Assembly (NCBI GenBank): GCA_900290245.1
Contig: OKRB01000013.1
Span: forward strand, 140,362 to 204,361
Origin: Candidatus Sulfuritelmatomonas gaucii
Lineage (GTDB): Bacteria > Acidobacteriota > Terriglobia > Terriglobales > Acidobacteriaceae
Direction: 5' to 3'
Length of the DNA stretch: 64,000 bases
Part shown: positions 50,006 through 59,890 of the stretch, piece by piece
How the letters are laid out: each line of letters begins with the position of its first letter
How positions within the stretch are numbered: position 1 is the stretch's first letter
Position numbers and translations under genes: made by a program
The notes under the pieces: generated by a model
What the model saw: only the letters and a program-made list of their open reading frames with translations
Told to the model about the DNA's origin: nothing
The model's database searches: none

Positions 50006-50329
50006 GTGGAGGATTGGAAATTCACCCAGAAAGATCCCTCTGAGGCTCTCGCCAAACTGCACTTCTTTTCTGTCAAGAAGAAACATGCGTCCGGCGAGAT
50101 TGAAGCGCGGATTACAGTCAAGGAGTTCGCCACCGCCAAAACCACCGACATGAAGTTCTTTGCGGTGGCCGATCTTCACTTGAATCAGAAGACCATGAAG
50201 TTCCAGCCTTGCGGGTGGGCTGAGACCATGATGGGCGCGCTCACAGAATGTTTGAGGAATCTCCGCAAGTTCGACTACGAGGGCCACGAGCTGTCTCCCG
50301 CAACTCCCGAATGCGGAGCGGAGCCTTAA
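50006..50329 (+). CDS. small protein of unknown function
   Basis: 107 residues from a GTG at 50006, chosen because GGAGG (49994-49998) lies seven bases before it; the open frame from 49880 has no support. The sequence is mixed helix and strand, with charged segments (KLHFFSVKKKHASGEIEARI) and WAETMMGALTECLRNLRKF near the end. No known domain is recognised. The 236-bp gap before it holds nothing I recognise. The glgC gene converges with it. Confidence 0.6.
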   Translation: MEDWKFTQKDPSEALAKLHFFSVKKKHASGEIEARITVKEFATAKTTDMKFFAVADLHLNQKTMKFQPCGWAETMMGALTECLRNLRKFDYEGHELSPATPECGAEP

Positions 50330-50422
50330 GACTCACCGATCACAGCTGGTGTATCACCTCAAACCGATAACTCGGGATGGACCCACCACGACTCACCGCG
50401 GCGGAAGACCCGAGATCGCGTC

Positions 50423-50466
50423 TCCTTGTTCCCTCGGTCCCCTTTTTCCCTTGGCCTTGGGTTCCC
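50423..50466. repeat. octad tract T6 beside the glgC stop
   Basis: C-runs begin at 50431, 50439, 50448, 50455 and 50464, close to an 8-base period with T/G-rich spacers. The tract ends 13 bases before the glgC stop codon. Three of the runs with 5-base loops make an incomplete G4 motif on the minus strand. Confidence 0.5.
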
Positions 50467-50478
50467 TGCGCCCCGCCC

Positions 50479-51738
50479 TCAATATCGCTCTGCAAACTCC
50501 GGATCAACAGGATTCTCAAACAGCGACGCATCGCGCGTGACAATCGTCAACCCCGAGGGAGTAACAAAATACCTTCGCTTGTCCTCGACCGGATCGTAGC
50601 CGATGACCGTTCCCTCCGGAATGTGCACGTCGCGGTCGATAATCGCACGACGGATCCGGCAGTGCCGCGCAATGTTCACGTGCGAAAAGATGATGCTCGC
50701 GTCCACGTCGGAGTAGGAGTTCACGCGCACGTCCTGCGACAGCACCGAGTTGTAGACCGACGCTCCAGAAATAATCACGCCGGCCGTGATGATCGAGTTC
50801 ACTGCCATGCCTGAGCGACCCGGCTCGCCGAAGACAAACTTCGCCGGCGGATATTGGCGCACGCGTGTGCGAATCGGCCAACTCTTGTCGTACAGGTTAA
50901 ACACCGGCGACACCGAACACAGATCCATATTGGCTTCGTAGTACGCGTCGAGCGTCCCAACGTCCCGCCAGTAGAGCGCCTCTTTCTTGTTTTCATCCAC
51001 GAAGCTGTAAGCCATCATCTTCTTCTGGCCCAGCAGATTGGGCAAAATGTTATGCCCGAAGTCATGCTTCGAATCCGGATCGTCGGCGTCTGCGATCAGC
51101 GCCTTCAGCAGGGTCTCGGTGTTGAAGATGTAAACCCCCATCGACGCATCCACGGCGTTTGGATTAAAAGGCGATCGGACGCTGGTCGAAGCCGGTTTCT
51201 CCTGGAAGCCAGTCACTTCCCCAGTCCTGCTCACTTCCACCACTCCGAACCGCGACACCTCTTCCGGCGCAACGGGCAGTGTGGCCATTGTCACTTCGGC
51301 GTCGGTTTCCTTGTGGTGGGTGAGCATCCGGCTGTAGTCCATCTTGTAGATGTGGTCGCCCGCCAGGATCAGCACGTGCGTCGGCTGCTCGCTGCCGATC
51401 GAGTAGATATTCTGGTACACCGCATCCGCCGTTCCCATGTACCAGTTCCCGCCCGTGCGCTGCATCGGCGGCATGAGCTCGAAAAACTCACCCATCTCCT
51501 GCGACACCAGGCCCGACCACCCTTCGCGGATATGACGGTTCAGGCTCAACGCCTTGTACTGCGTTAGGACGTATACCCGGCGCAGCCCTGAGTTGATACA
51601 GTTCGAAAGCGTGATATCGATGATGCGGTAATGCCCGCCAAACGGTACGGCCGGCTTGGCCCGATCCCGGGTCAGCGGAAACAGCCGCTCTCCTGCTCCG
51701 CCTGCAAGCAAGACTCCGAGTGTGTCTTTCATATCCAT
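50479..51738 (-). CDS. glgC: glucose-1-phosphate adenylyltransferase
   Basis: 419 residues. The nucleotidyltransferase loop LAGGAGERLFPLTRDRAKPAVPFGG at the N-terminus binds ATP and glucose 1-phosphate. IIDITLSNCINSG, HVLILAGDHIYKMDY and SMGVYIFNTETL are further GlgC motifs, and a left-handed beta-helix closes the protein. It makes ADP-glucose for glycogen synthesis. The ATG at 51738 is preceded by GAGGCGAGAT; a second ATG at 51732 is possible. No other glycogen gene is in the window. In the upstream gap 51739-52076 I see no gene and no convincing promoter. Confidence 0.95.
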   Translation of the reverse strand: MDMKDTLGVLLAGGAGERLFPLTRDRAKPAVPFGGHYRIIDITLSNCINSGLRRVYVLTQYKALSLNRHIREGWSGLVSQEMGEFFELMPPMQRTGGNWYMGTADAVYQNIYSIGSEQPTHVLILAGDHIYKMDYSRMLTHHKETDAEVTMATLPVAPEEVSRFGVVEVSRTGEVTGFQEKPASTSVRSPFNPNAVDASMGVYIFNTETLLKALIADADDPDSKHDFGHNILPNLLGQKKMMAYSFVDENKKEALYWRDVGTLDAYYEANMDLCSVSPVFNLYDKSWPIRTRVRQYPPAKFVFGEPGRSGMAVNSIITAGVIISGASVYNSVLSQDVRVNSYSDVDASIIFSHVNIARHCRIRRAIIDRDVHIPEGTVIGYDPVEDKRRYFVTPSGLTIVTRDASLFENPVDPEFAERY

Positions 51739-52076
51739 ATGGATCTCGCCTCTGATTCACTTCTGGGCCGGCTGTCCCGGTGCAATGGGGGAGTGTCGCG
51801 ATCCGGAACGGCATATTTTCAGGCGGCACGTTCCAGCGCCCGCCGCTGAACGCAGGAGAATACCACACGCCGCAATGAACTTGGCAATTTTACCGGCGGA
51901 GGGCTGTAACGGCTTGAGTAGAAGATGCTCGCGCGAGGCTTTTCGATGGCTGCAAACGAGAGCGCAATGAGCGCAAGAATACTGCGCCGGCCGGTCGCCC
52001 GATGCTTCGCGTGCTCGTGCGCTCGGGACCGGCTCGCACGAACACCGCAGGCTCCGCTAACTCCGCTGCTTTTCGG

Positions 52077-52847
52077 CTACCAGCCTGAAACCCAGTTCTT
52101 CTTCTTGTCGGTCGACCGCTTGAATTTGGTGAACTTGTACTCCATCCCGACCGAGATGGCAAAGTTCACGTCGAACTGCCCATAGGAAGAGTTCGCATAC
52201 GGTGCGTCGTTGAACGTGTAGTGCGTCATCACCGCGTCAGGCGTGATGCGGAAGACCCAGTGCTCTGACCGGTTCAGGTCCATTTCTCCGCCCACAATCG
52301 CTGCCGGCGCAATCTGGTTATAGTAAAAATCGAACTTCGCGGGCGGCTGCCCCAGCAGGTCCTTCTGGAAATTACCGTAGACCCCGCCAAACATGGCGTG
52401 CGCAATCATCGCCCCGTGCTTGTTGTGCGGCCCCAGCCATTCCGCCCCGCCCACAAAGAAGTACTGCTTCACCATGGGGCCCCTGATGTTGTTGGGCGCA
52501 TTGGGAGCTGTGCCGCTGGTGCCCACATACCCGCGGCCTGAAGCCTGGATCCCCCAGTTCCGGGTGAGCCAGTACGAACCCTCCATATTCAGCCCGCCAA
52601 GGTTCGACCCCTGCAGCAAACTCGGCCCCGCCTTCATGTGGTCGTAGGCAAACCCCAGTGACATGTCATATCGGTTGTCGTAGCGCACCTTTTCCAATGG
52701 ATTGATTGAAACGTACACGGGACTGGGGAGCTCCTGGGTCGTTTGGGTTTGGGAGCTCGACTCCTGGGCCTGCAAGTGAACCGCCGCGCACGCACAAAGG
52801 GCGAAAACCGCGGCAAAAAGGGCTGTTATCTTTCCTGGGAGATGCAT
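52077..52847 (-). CDS. outer-membrane beta-barrel protein
   Basis: 256 residues from the ATG at 52847, opening a signal peptide (about 1-27). The mature part alternates polar and aromatic residues in about eight strands (for example YDMSLGFAYDHM, NMEGSYWLTRNWGIQASGRGYVG, KQYFFVGGAEWLG), ends with VGMEYKFTKFKRS, and shows the Gly/aromatic bias of OmpA/OmpW-like small barrels. Porin-like or structural function cannot be told. The frame is open to 52901, but an ATG at 52847 suits the signal peptide better. Its neighbour on the same strand is YdcF-like. Confidence 0.75.
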   Translation of the reverse strand: MHLPGKITALFAAVFALCACAAVHLQAQESSSQTQTTQELPSPVYVSINPLEKVRYDNRYDMSLGFAYDHMKAGPSLLQGSNLGGLNMEGSYWLTRNWGIQASGRGYVGTSGTAPNAPNNIRGPMVKQYFFVGGAEWLGPHNKHGAMIAHAMFGGVYGNFQKDLLGQPPAKFDFYYNQIAPAAIVGGEMDLNRSEHWVFRITPDAVMTHYTFNDAPYANSSYGQFDVNFAISVGMEYKFTKFKRSTDKKKNWVSGW

Positions 52848-52943
52848 CACCAACCAGCTTACAAGACCCCCCCGATAACGGACAACGCGACGAACCTGCA
52901 TTTCCTCTTAGACTCGATTTCCTGTGAGTTGTGTGAGCAGAAG

Positions 52944-53660
52944 CTATAGGTTACACGGCTCCATTTGCCGTGACCACACTAGGTAATGGACCGTTTTCAG
53001 AAGCTCCACAATCGTGCCGGTCTCTGATCCTCCGGCCGGCTCAGGCTCAACGGGAGGGGCCGCGTGCACGCGCCACTGGAGCGGAAGCCGGCTCAGGATC
53101 ATCGCCGCCCTGGCCAGATGGCTCGGCGACGAAATCACTTCCGCCGATTGCCAGCCATGGCTTCGCATGATCCGCAACGAGTCACATGCATTCTCAATGG
53201 TGTTTCGAGCGTCGGGTTCCTCGAAAATCAGCTGGGCCGGAATCCCCTGCGCCTCGGCAGTTCGCGCCATCACCTGCGCTTCCACATAGCGGTTATGCGC
53301 TGCGCCGCCGGTCATGATGATCCGCGGCGCCACACCCCGCCCGTATTCGCGCACTGCCTCGGTCACGCGCGCCAGCTCCGTGGGGCTCGGGTTCCCATCA
53401 GCGTCCGCCGGGTAACCGAGCACGATCAGCACATCAAACTGATCCTGCGCCGTATTCCCCAGCGGCGCCAGCCTTCGCGCAAGCGCCGCCCAGGCAATCA
53501 GCCCCAGAACAAGTGCCGCGCACATCGCAACCGCTCGTCCCAGCCAGTTCAGCCGGCCGCGTTTCCTGCGCCGCGCCAGACGCGTCGCTTCGACCCTCGG
53601 CGTCGCAGGCTTTCGGCGTGTGCTCGTGGAGTTCAATGGGGGATTGCCTTCACACTCCAC
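52944..53660 (-). CDS. YdcF-type DUF218 membrane protein
   Basis: 238 residues. A basic, Thr/Arg-rich head (about 1-40) is followed by a transmembrane helix (about 44-62) and the DUF218 domain: DVLIVLGYPADADGNPSPTELARVTEAVRE, RIIMTGGAAHN, EVQVMAR-like helix, and ARNTIENACDSLRIMRSHGWQSAEVISSPSHLARA. The domain faces the periplasm. Related SanA and YdcF proteins act in cell-wall barrier function or bind S-adenosylmethionine. No partner is adjacent. Confidence 0.83.
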   Translation of the reverse strand: MECEGNPPLNSTSTRRKPATPRVEATRLARRRKRGRLNWLGRAVAMCAALVLGLIAWAALARRLAPLGNTAQDQFDVLIVLGYPADADGNPSPTELARVTEAVREYGRGVAPRIIMTGGAAHNRYVEAQVMARTAEAQGIPAQLIFEEPDARNTIENACDSLRIMRSHGWQSAEVISSPSHLARAAMILSRLPLQWRVHAAPPVEPEPAGGSETGTIVELLKTVHYLVWSRQMEPCNL

Positions 53661-53774
53661 TCTAATCTCTCACGATAACCGCTTCGTCATCGCACCGAAT
53701 CTGGCCGCAAAATTCCTGATTCAACTATCACATCTTTTGCATTTTCTACATCCAAGTCTCAGGAGGTGGAACCG

Positions 53775-54371
53775 ATGCGACTGTTTTTTGCCGTTGTAAG
53801 CATTACACTTCTGGCCTCGGCTCTCGCTGTGGGCCAGCAGAATCAGCAGCCTGGCCAAGTCTTCGCTCAGGGGCCGACAAATGAACCGCAGTTGGCGCAA
53901 CAGGTCCGTCATGCGCTGTTGATGTTGCCCTACTACTCGATCTTCGACGACCTGTCCTTCAGCTTGAATGGCAGTGTCGTCACGTTGCAGGGCGCATGCC
54001 CGCCCGACCCCCCGTGGAACATTCAGTCTGACGCGGCGGCCGCCGCAAAGCGAGTAAAGGGCGTCACGCAAGTGGTCAACAACATCAAGCTCCTGCCGCT
54101 TTCGCAGATGGACTGGCAGGTTCGCCGGGCAGAACAGAGAGCCATTTACGGTGATCCCGAAATAGGAACGCGCTACGGACATCAGGCCTTGCCGTCGATT
54201 CACATCATTGTCGACAACGGGCACGTGACGCTGACGGGTGTGGTCGATAACCAGATGGATGACACGCTTATCCGCACGCGCGCTAACGCGGTCCCCAATG
54301 TGTTTTCTGTGACGGACAAACTGGTGGTGCTCAATGAGGGAAAGAAGAAGGAAAATGTCTCGTCGAAATAG
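53775..54371 (+). CDS. exported BON-domain protein
   Basis: 198 residues from the ATG at 53775; a perfect AGGAGG at 53761-53766 lies eight bases before it, and the GTG at 53766 overlaps that site. A signal peptide (about 1-21) precedes two BON domains at about 38-105 (FDDLSFSLNGSVVTLQGA...KRVKGVTQVVNNIKLL) and 122-190 (SIHIIVDNGHVTLTGVVDNQMD...NVFSVTDKLVVL). BON domains bind phospholipid or keep the envelope stable under osmotic stress (OsmY, DolP). It converges with asnS. Confidence 0.85.
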   Translation: MRLFFAVVSITLLASALAVGQQNQQPGQVFAQGPTNEPQLAQQVRHALLMLPYYSIFDDLSFSLNGSVVTLQGACPPDPPWNIQSDAAAAAKRVKGVTQVVNNIKLLPLSQMDWQVRRAEQRAIYGDPEIGTRYGHQALPSIHIIVDNGHVTLTGVVDNQMDDTLIRTRANAVPNVFSVTDKLVVLNEGKKKENVSSK

Positions 54372-54399
54372 CAGCGGCAGACACCAGCTCCCTGACTAG

Positions 54400-54430
54400 A
54401 GTGCCCATCGATCCATATTCGATGGGCACT
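54400..54430. terminator. perfect 12-bp hairpin between converging genes
   Basis: AGTGCCCATCGA (54400-54411) and TCGATGGGCACT (54419-54430) form a perfect stem with a 7-base loop, 29 bases after the BON gene stop and 58 bases from the asnS stop. There is no T-run on either side, so if it ends transcription it does so without the usual tail. Confidence 0.4.
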
Positions 54431-54456
54431 ACCCTCGACTTCAGATTCCCGACCGC

Positions 54457-54485
54457 GACCCCTGATCCGTGACCCCTGACCCCTG
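54457..54485. repeat. heptad tract T7 beside the asnS stop
   Basis: Units GACCCCT, GATCCGT, GACCCCT, GACCCCT and a final G: four 7-base repeats ending two bases before the asnS stop codon. On the minus strand it is G-rich (three GGGG runs and one GG). Confidence 0.65.
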
Positions 54486-54487
54486 TT

Positions 54488-55855
54488 TTACGGATACATG
54501 CGGTTCAGCATGCGCGGGAAGGGGATCGTTTCGCGCACGTGATCGAGCGCGCATACCCACGAAACTACGCGCTCAATGCCCATGCCGAAGCCTGAATGCG
54601 GCACGCTGCCGTAGCGGCGCAGGTCGAGATACCATTCGAACGCCTCGCGCGGCAGCTTGTGCTGATCAATGCGCGAGCTGAGCAGCTCGTAGCTCGACAC
54701 GCGCTGCGATCCTCCGATGATTTCGCCGTAGCCCTCGGGCGCCAGCACATCCACGCAGAGCGCGTAGCGCGGATCCTTCGGGTCGGGCTCCATGTAGAAG
54801 GCCTTCACATCGGCCGGATACCGATGCACCATCACCGGCCGGTCGTACTGCGAGCTCAGCCATGTTTCGTCGGGTGAGCCGAAGTCGTTGCCGTACTCGA
54901 ATGGCTGTTCAAGCTGCCCGTTTTTGTGCGCCTCGTTCAGCAGCTCCACTGCCTCGTCGTAGCGTAGCCGCGGAAACGGCGGCAATACGTTCTTGAGCTT
55001 CTCCGTGTCACGGCCGATCACCTGCAGCTCGGGCGCGCGATTCTTCAGCACGCTCTGCACGATGTGCGAAATGTATTTTTCCGCCAGCTCCATCAGCCCG
55101 TCGAGGTCCATATATGCAACCTCGGGTTCCACCATCCAGAACTCCGTCAGATGGCGTCGCGTCTTCGATTTTTCCGCGCGGAACGTCGGCCCAAAGCTGT
55201 ACACCTTGCCCAGAGCCAGCGCCGTCGACTCCACGTAGAGCTGCCCGCTTTGTGTCAGGTAGGCGGGATCGCCGAAGTAGTCGACAGGAAACAGCGTTGA
55301 CGTGCCTTCGCACGCGGCAGGCGTCAAAATCGGAGGATCAGTGCGGATGAACCCATTGGTGTCGAAATACTCTGCCGCGGCGCGCATGATCTCCGCGCGA
55401 ATGCGCAGGATGGCCGACTGCCGCGGGCTGCGCACCCACAAGTGGCGCCGTTCTTGCAGGAAATCAACGCCGTGCTCCTTCAGCGTGATCGGATACGGGT
55501 CCGCCTCAGGCACTCGCTGCACCACCTGCACGTCTTCGACATCCAGTTCGTAGCCGCCCGGCGCGCGTTTGTCCGCCCTCACCTTTCCCGTCACAATCAC
55601 CGACGACTCCTGGGTGAGATTCTTCAGCGCGTCGAACACCTGCGGCGACACGCTCTTCACGTGTGCCACTCCCTGAATGGAGCCGGTCCCGTCGCGAAAG
55701 ATCGGAAAAAGCAGCTTCCCGCTTTCGCGCGAGTTGTAGAGCCAGCCGCGCAAAGTGACGGAATCCCCTTCATGACGCCCGATTTCGGCAATGGTGGCAA
55801 CGGGAGGCGTTGGCTTGGCAGTTTCTTGTGGGGCGGGAGCTGTTTCTTCTGGCAT
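54488..55855 (-). CDS. asnS: asparaginyl-tRNA synthetase
   Basis: 455 residues. An N-terminal anticodon-binding OB fold (about 25-120: [35 protein letters not shown] segment) precedes the class II core. Motif 2 is [21 protein letters not shown] and motif 3 is [16 protein letters not shown]. The [16 protein letters not shown] and [15 protein letters not shown] segments are of the asparaginyl rather than the aspartyl type, and the length also fits AsnRS. It charges tRNA-Asn. The Pro/Ala-rich first 17 residues are an extension. Confidence 0.92.
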   Translation of the reverse strand: MPEETAPAPQETAKPTPPVATIAEIGRHEGDSVTLRGWLYNSRESGKLLFPIFRDGTGSIQGVAHVKSVSPQVFDALKNLTQESSVIVTGKVRADKRAPGGYELDVEDVQVVQRVPEADPYPITLKEHGVDFLQERRHLWVRSPRQSAILRIRAEIMRAAAEYFDTNGFIRTDPPILTPAACEGTSTLFPVDYFGDPAYLTQSGQLYVESTALALGKVYSFGPTFRAEKSKTRRHLTEFWMVEPEVAYMDLDGLMELAEKYISHIVQSVLKNRAPELQVIGRDTEKLKNVLPPFPRLRYDEAVELLNEAHKNGQLEQPFEYGNDFGSPDETWLSSQYDRPVMVHRYPADVKAFYMEPDPKDPRYALCVDVLAPEGYGEIIGGSQRVSSYELLSSRIDQHKLPREAFEWYLDLRRYGSVPHSGFGMGIERVVSWVCALDHVRETIPFPRMLNRMYP

Positions 55856-56028
55856 CGTGCTTCCTTCTTGGCTTGCGCCGACTGTCCAGAATAACGCGCA
55901 TTGGGCCAGCCGGTTGCATCGAGGGTCGGCTCCTGTCGATCTAGCGCTTAGTTTCGTGGTACCGGAAAGTCTTTTGATCTAGACAACAAATACGCTCGAA
56001 GCGCATTCTAATCACTTAAGGAGCAGCG

Positions 56029-56781
56029 ATGACCGAACGGCCCGAGGAAAACGGCGAACAGATGCACAAGACCTTGGCGGACGCCGACACCGCCGAACGC
56101 TTCATTACCGAAAAGCACATCGGCGAGCGCATCCGCAGGCTGCGCCTCAAAAAATCGATGGGCCTCGTGGACTTAGGCAGGCACACCGGGCTTTCGGCCA
56201 GCTTTCTATCGCAGCTCGAAACGGGCCGTGTCGTCCCCACGCTGCGCAACTTGGCGCGCATTGCCATGGTCTTTTCCAAAGATCTGGCCTATTTCTTTGA
56301 GACCGAGCCGGCGGCCATCTTCCGCGTTCACCGCAAGAAAGACCGTGTGCGCATGCCGCAGACCGGCGTCGAGCCGCCAAGCTACACCTTCGAAAGTCTC
56401 GGCTACATGGTGCCCGACAGGCACATGGACCCCTACTACGCCGAGTTCGTCCCGTTACCGGAGCAAGTGGAGCCGAAGTCGCATATGCACGCGGGATTCG
56501 AGTTCCTGTTCGTGGTGGCCGGTGAGCTGGTGCTGCGGCACGGAGACCAGGAGGCCACTCTCGCCCCGGGAGATGCCGCATACTTCGACGCAGGAACACC
56601 GCACTCGTACCGGAGCGCGGGAAACAGGCCGGCAGAAGCGGTCATCGTGACCATGCATCAATCACAGGCAGGCCAGCAGCCGCCTCCGCGCCCGGGAGCA
56701 TCCGCCACCGCGCGTCCTGCGACGCCGCCAAACCCGCCGAGAACCGACACGGGAGATGGAAAGCACGGTGGAGCCAGCTAG
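56029..56781 (+). CDS. XRE-family regulator with cupin domain
   Basis: 250 residues. A helix-turn-helix of the XRE type spans about 30-86 (IGERIRRLRLKKSMGLVDLGRHTGLSASFLSQLETGRVVPTLRNLARIAMVF). A cupin_2 domain follows at about 140-205 with the metal-ligand pattern of HMHAGFEFLFVVAGEL and GDAAYFDAGTPHSYRS. The tail of about 40 residues is Pro/Ala-rich and disordered. Regulators of this type (PuuR-like) sense small molecules in the cupin and control polyamine, amino-acid or alcohol metabolism. AAGGAG lies six bases before the ATG. No obvious target is next to it. Confidence 0.88.
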   Translation: MTERPEENGEQMHKTLADADTAERFITEKHIGERIRRLRLKKSMGLVDLGRHTGLSASFLSQLETGRVVPTLRNLARIAMVFSKDLAYFFETEPAAIFRVHRKKDRVRMPQTGVEPPSYTFESLGYMVPDRHMDPYYAEFVPLPEQVEPKSHMHAGFEFLFVVAGELVLRHGDQEATLAPGDAAYFDAGTPHSYRSAGNRPAEAVIVTMHQSQAGQQPPPRPGASATARPATPPNPPRTDTGDGKHGGAS

Positions 56782-56862
56782 GAACTGACCCTGCCGAACC
56801 CGCGCAGCCCGTCCGTCTCCACCGTAGCGCAATAGAACGGGCGCGCTGATCCGGCTGATTCC

Positions 56863-59700
56863 CTATTGCTGTTCTGTTACCAGCTTTCCGCTGATATCGC
56901 GCACCTCGACGGTCCCTAGTCCCGCATCCTTCAATGCGGGTTCAATTTTCGCCCGATCGCCCGCCGCCACAATCACAAGTTGGTCAGGATGCACGTACTG
57001 TTGCGCGACCCGTGCAATATCCGCCTGTGTAATCGCCTGGTACTTCGCTGGAAGGTTGGTGTAGTAGTCGAGTGGCCGGTCGAAAAGGAAGATGTTGTCG
57101 GTCGCTCTTACAATCGCAGCTGTTGTTTCAAAGCGCCCGGGAAGCGAGCGAACCGACGCTTCCTTGGCTTCGGCCAGCTCCTCCGCGGTCGATGGTTTCG
57201 CCGGAAAATTCCGGATCTCTCCCAGCAGCTCCTTTGCGGCAGGAGCCGTGACGTCCGTCCGCACCAGTCCCCCGGCCGCGAACGTGCCGCCATCCGCGTA
57301 CTCCGTAAATCTGGAGTTCGCGCCGTAGGTGTAGCCATGCACTTCGCGCAGGTTCATGTTGATCCGGCTGGCAAAGCTTCCGCCCATGGTGTAGTTCATC
57401 ACGGTCAAAGCTTCGTCGTCGGGAGAGTTCGCCGGAACACCGATACCAAATGCGTCAAGCGCAGTTTGCGGTGCGCCGGGCTTGTCCACGATCACCACAT
57501 GTGTCGACTGCGGCGCGGGCGCTGCGGGAATCGCCGCGGCGGGTTGCGTTTTTGCCGCCCATTTGCCGAAGTACTCCCGGGCAAGACTTTCGGCTAGCGC
57601 GCGGGTCATGTCACCCGCCAGGATCAGAGCCGAATCCTGCGGTCCATAGTGTGCGGCATAGAAAGCAGACAGATCAGCTTGCGTGATTGACCCCACGCTT
57701 TCCGCCGTGCCCGTTCCACTCCTGCCGTATGGCTCGTCACCGAAGACCAGCTTCGGGCCCACGCGCATCGCCATACTCTGCACGTTGTCAGTCTCCTGCG
57801 CGATTCGCACCAGGCGCTGCTTGCGGCGCCGCTCCACATCTTCCGTGCGAAAGCCGGGATGCTCTGCCACGTCGGCGAGCAGATTCATGCCCTCAGCCAC
57901 GTGCGATGTCAACATGTTGATCGATACGGTGCCGGATTCCATCCCTGCGCCTGTCTCAACATGCGTTCCAATGCGCTCCGCGTCCGTCGCCAATCGCGTC
58001 AAATCGCGCGTGGCCGTGCCATCGCTCATCACCTCCGCTGTCAGCGTCGCCAACCCGCTTTTCTCCGACGAATCGTTCGCGCTTCCGGCCCGCGAGACAA
58101 TCTCCGCGCTCAGCACAGGCAGCGCGTGATCCTCCACCAGGTAAACCTTCAGGCCGTTCGCCAGCGTAAACTCCTGCGGTGCAGGCAAATGCATCACCGG
58201 CGGTGGCCCCGGCTCAGGCTTGTTTTTCCGCCAGTCCTGCGAGGCTTCGAATTCCGGCGTATACGGGTTCACCAGCTTCACATCCGCGTCGGTGTCGGCG
58301 GGGCTGCGCGGCACGTCATCCAGCACCTTCTTGCCCGGTGCGCAATACACCACCACCGCATGATCCTTGCTCAAGTACTTCACGGCTGCGGCTTTCACGC
58401 TCGCTTGCGTCACCGCTTCGGTCATCGCCACATCCTTGAACAGAAAATCCGGGTCTCCGGTGTACTGGTTGTAGCGGTCGAGGCTGCCGGCGACTCCGCC
58501 AAATCCGCCCAGACGCTGCAGCCCGGTGATCTTGTCGGTTAGATCCAGCGCCTTTGCCGAGGCCACTTCGTCGGGTGTCGGCCCATCCTGCTGCAGCTTG
58601 GCCAGTTCGCTCCAGAACGTCGCCTCAAGGTCTTCGAGCTTGACGCTCGGCTTCGCCGTGATCGTGCATTCTGTAATGCCCGCCAGTTTCAACGGATAAG
58701 AGAAGCAATTCACGCTCTGCGCCGTCTGCGACTTGTAGACCAAAGCTTCCTGTAGCCGGCCAGCTTTGCCACCGCCTAATGCAAAGGCCGCCGAGTCCAC
58801 GCTGTAGGCGTCAGGCGTGAAGGCCGCAGGTGTGAGCCACGCAATCCTCATTTGTGGCAAGTGAACAGTGTCAGTGATCGTGGCGCGCTGCTGCTCGGCG
58901 ATCGGCGGTGTCACAGCGGTCACAGGAGGCACCGGCGGGCCCTTCGGAATGGGACCAAAGTATTTCGTCAGCAGCACCTTCAGCTTGACGGGGTCAAAGT
59001 CTCCAGCAATCGCGATCGAGGCATTGTTCGGCGTGTAGTACTGCTGGTGAAAATCGCGCACATCGGTAATTCGCGCCGATTCGATGTCGGCGTGGCTGCC
59101 GATCACCACGCCATAGTAAGGGTGACCCTTGGGGAAAAGCATGTGGAACACTTGCTCCTCCGCCACGTCATACGGTTGCCCCTCGCCCTGCCGCCTCTCG
59201 TTGCGCACCACGTCTTTCTGGTTGATCAGCAGTTCGCGGTTCAGGCCCTCCATCAGAAAGCCCATGCGATCGCTCTCCAGCCACATCGCCAGCTCCAGCT
59301 GATTGCTCGGCATGGTCTCGAAGTAGTTCGTGCGATCGAAGTCAGTGGTCCCGTTCACGTCCGTCGCGCCCGCCGCCTGCACATCCTTGATGTGTGCTTT
59401 CTGGCCGACGTGTTCAGAGCCCTCGAACATCATGTGCTCAAACAGGTGCGCAAATCCTGTCCGCCCCGGCCGTTCGTTCAACGGGCCTACGTGATACCAC
59501 AGATCGACAGCCACAAGCGGCAGCCGATGGTCCTCGTGCGTCAGCACCGTAAGACCGTTCGGCAACATGTATCTCACATACTTGATCTCAGGCGGCTTGT
59601 GCGTAGCGGCAGGTGCGCCCTGCGCATTTGCCGCTGCGCCGATGCCGGCCAGAATTGCAAGCACCATCAAGCCCATATAACGACGGATGGCAATATTCAC
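56863..59700 (-). CDS. exported M16 zinc peptidase (two-repeat)
   Basis: 945 residues. A signal peptide (about 1-26) is followed by the active M16 half with the inverted zinc motif HLFEH (85-89) and the distant Glu in RNERRQGEGQPY. The second half (about 500-930) has the same fold but no zinc motif, as in PqqL- and pitrilysin-type proteins. Each half contains the M16 domain and its inactive repeat. It cuts peptides in the periplasm; the substrate is unknown. It converges with the XRE-cupin gene, 81 bp apart. Confidence 0.9.
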   Translation of the reverse strand: MNIAIRRYMGLMVLAILAGIGAAANAQGAPAATHKPPEIKYVRYMLPNGLTVLTHEDHRLPLVAVDLWYHVGPLNERPGRTGFAHLFEHMMFEGSEHVGQKAHIKDVQAAGATDVNGTTDFDRTNYFETMPSNQLELAMWLESDRMGFLMEGLNRELLINQKDVVRNERRQGEGQPYDVAEEQVFHMLFPKGHPYYGVVIGSHADIESARITDVRDFHQQYYTPNNASIAIAGDFDPVKLKVLLTKYFGPIPKGPPVPPVTAVTPPIAEQQRATITDTVHLPQMRIAWLTPAAFTPDAYSVDSAAFALGGGKAGRLQEALVYKSQTAQSVNCFSYPLKLAGITECTITAKPSVKLEDLEATFWSELAKLQQDGPTPDEVASAKALDLTDKITGLQRLGGFGGVAGSLDRYNQYTGDPDFLFKDVAMTEAVTQASVKAAAVKYLSKDHAVVVYCAPGKKVLDDVPRSPADTDADVKLVNPYTPEFEASQDWRKNKPEPGPPPVMHLPAPQEFTLANGLKVYLVEDHALPVLSAEIVSRAGSANDSSEKSGLATLTAEVMSDGTATRDLTRLATDAERIGTHVETGAGMESGTVSINMLTSHVAEGMNLLADVAEHPGFRTEDVERRRKQRLVRIAQETDNVQSMAMRVGPKLVFGDEPYGRSGTGTAESVGSITQADLSAFYAAHYGPQDSALILAGDMTRALAESLAREYFGKWAAKTQPAAAIPAAPAPQSTHVVIVDKPGAPQTALDAFGIGVPANSPDDEALTVMNYTMGGSFASRINMNLREVHGYTYGANSRFTEYADGGTFAAGGLVRTDVTAPAAKELLGEIRNFPAKPSTAEELAEAKEASVRSLPGRFETTAAIVRATDNIFLFDRPLDYYTNLPAKYQAITQADIARVAQQYVHPDQLVIVAAGDRAKIEPALKDAGLGTVEVRDISGKLVTEQQ

Positions 59701-59890
59701 AGCTGTCCCCCCCTTACTTCGCGCATCGTGACCGCGCTTCTTTGAGCGGATCCACCGCGGAGACCATCCTTCTCACACAACGTTCTGGTGGGAAGAAGCC
59801 GGGCAGCAGGACGAAATAAAACTGCTCAGAAACTGAAGAAGTGCTTTGACCGCGAGTGCAGACAGGATAATACCTCTGCCTGAACACAGG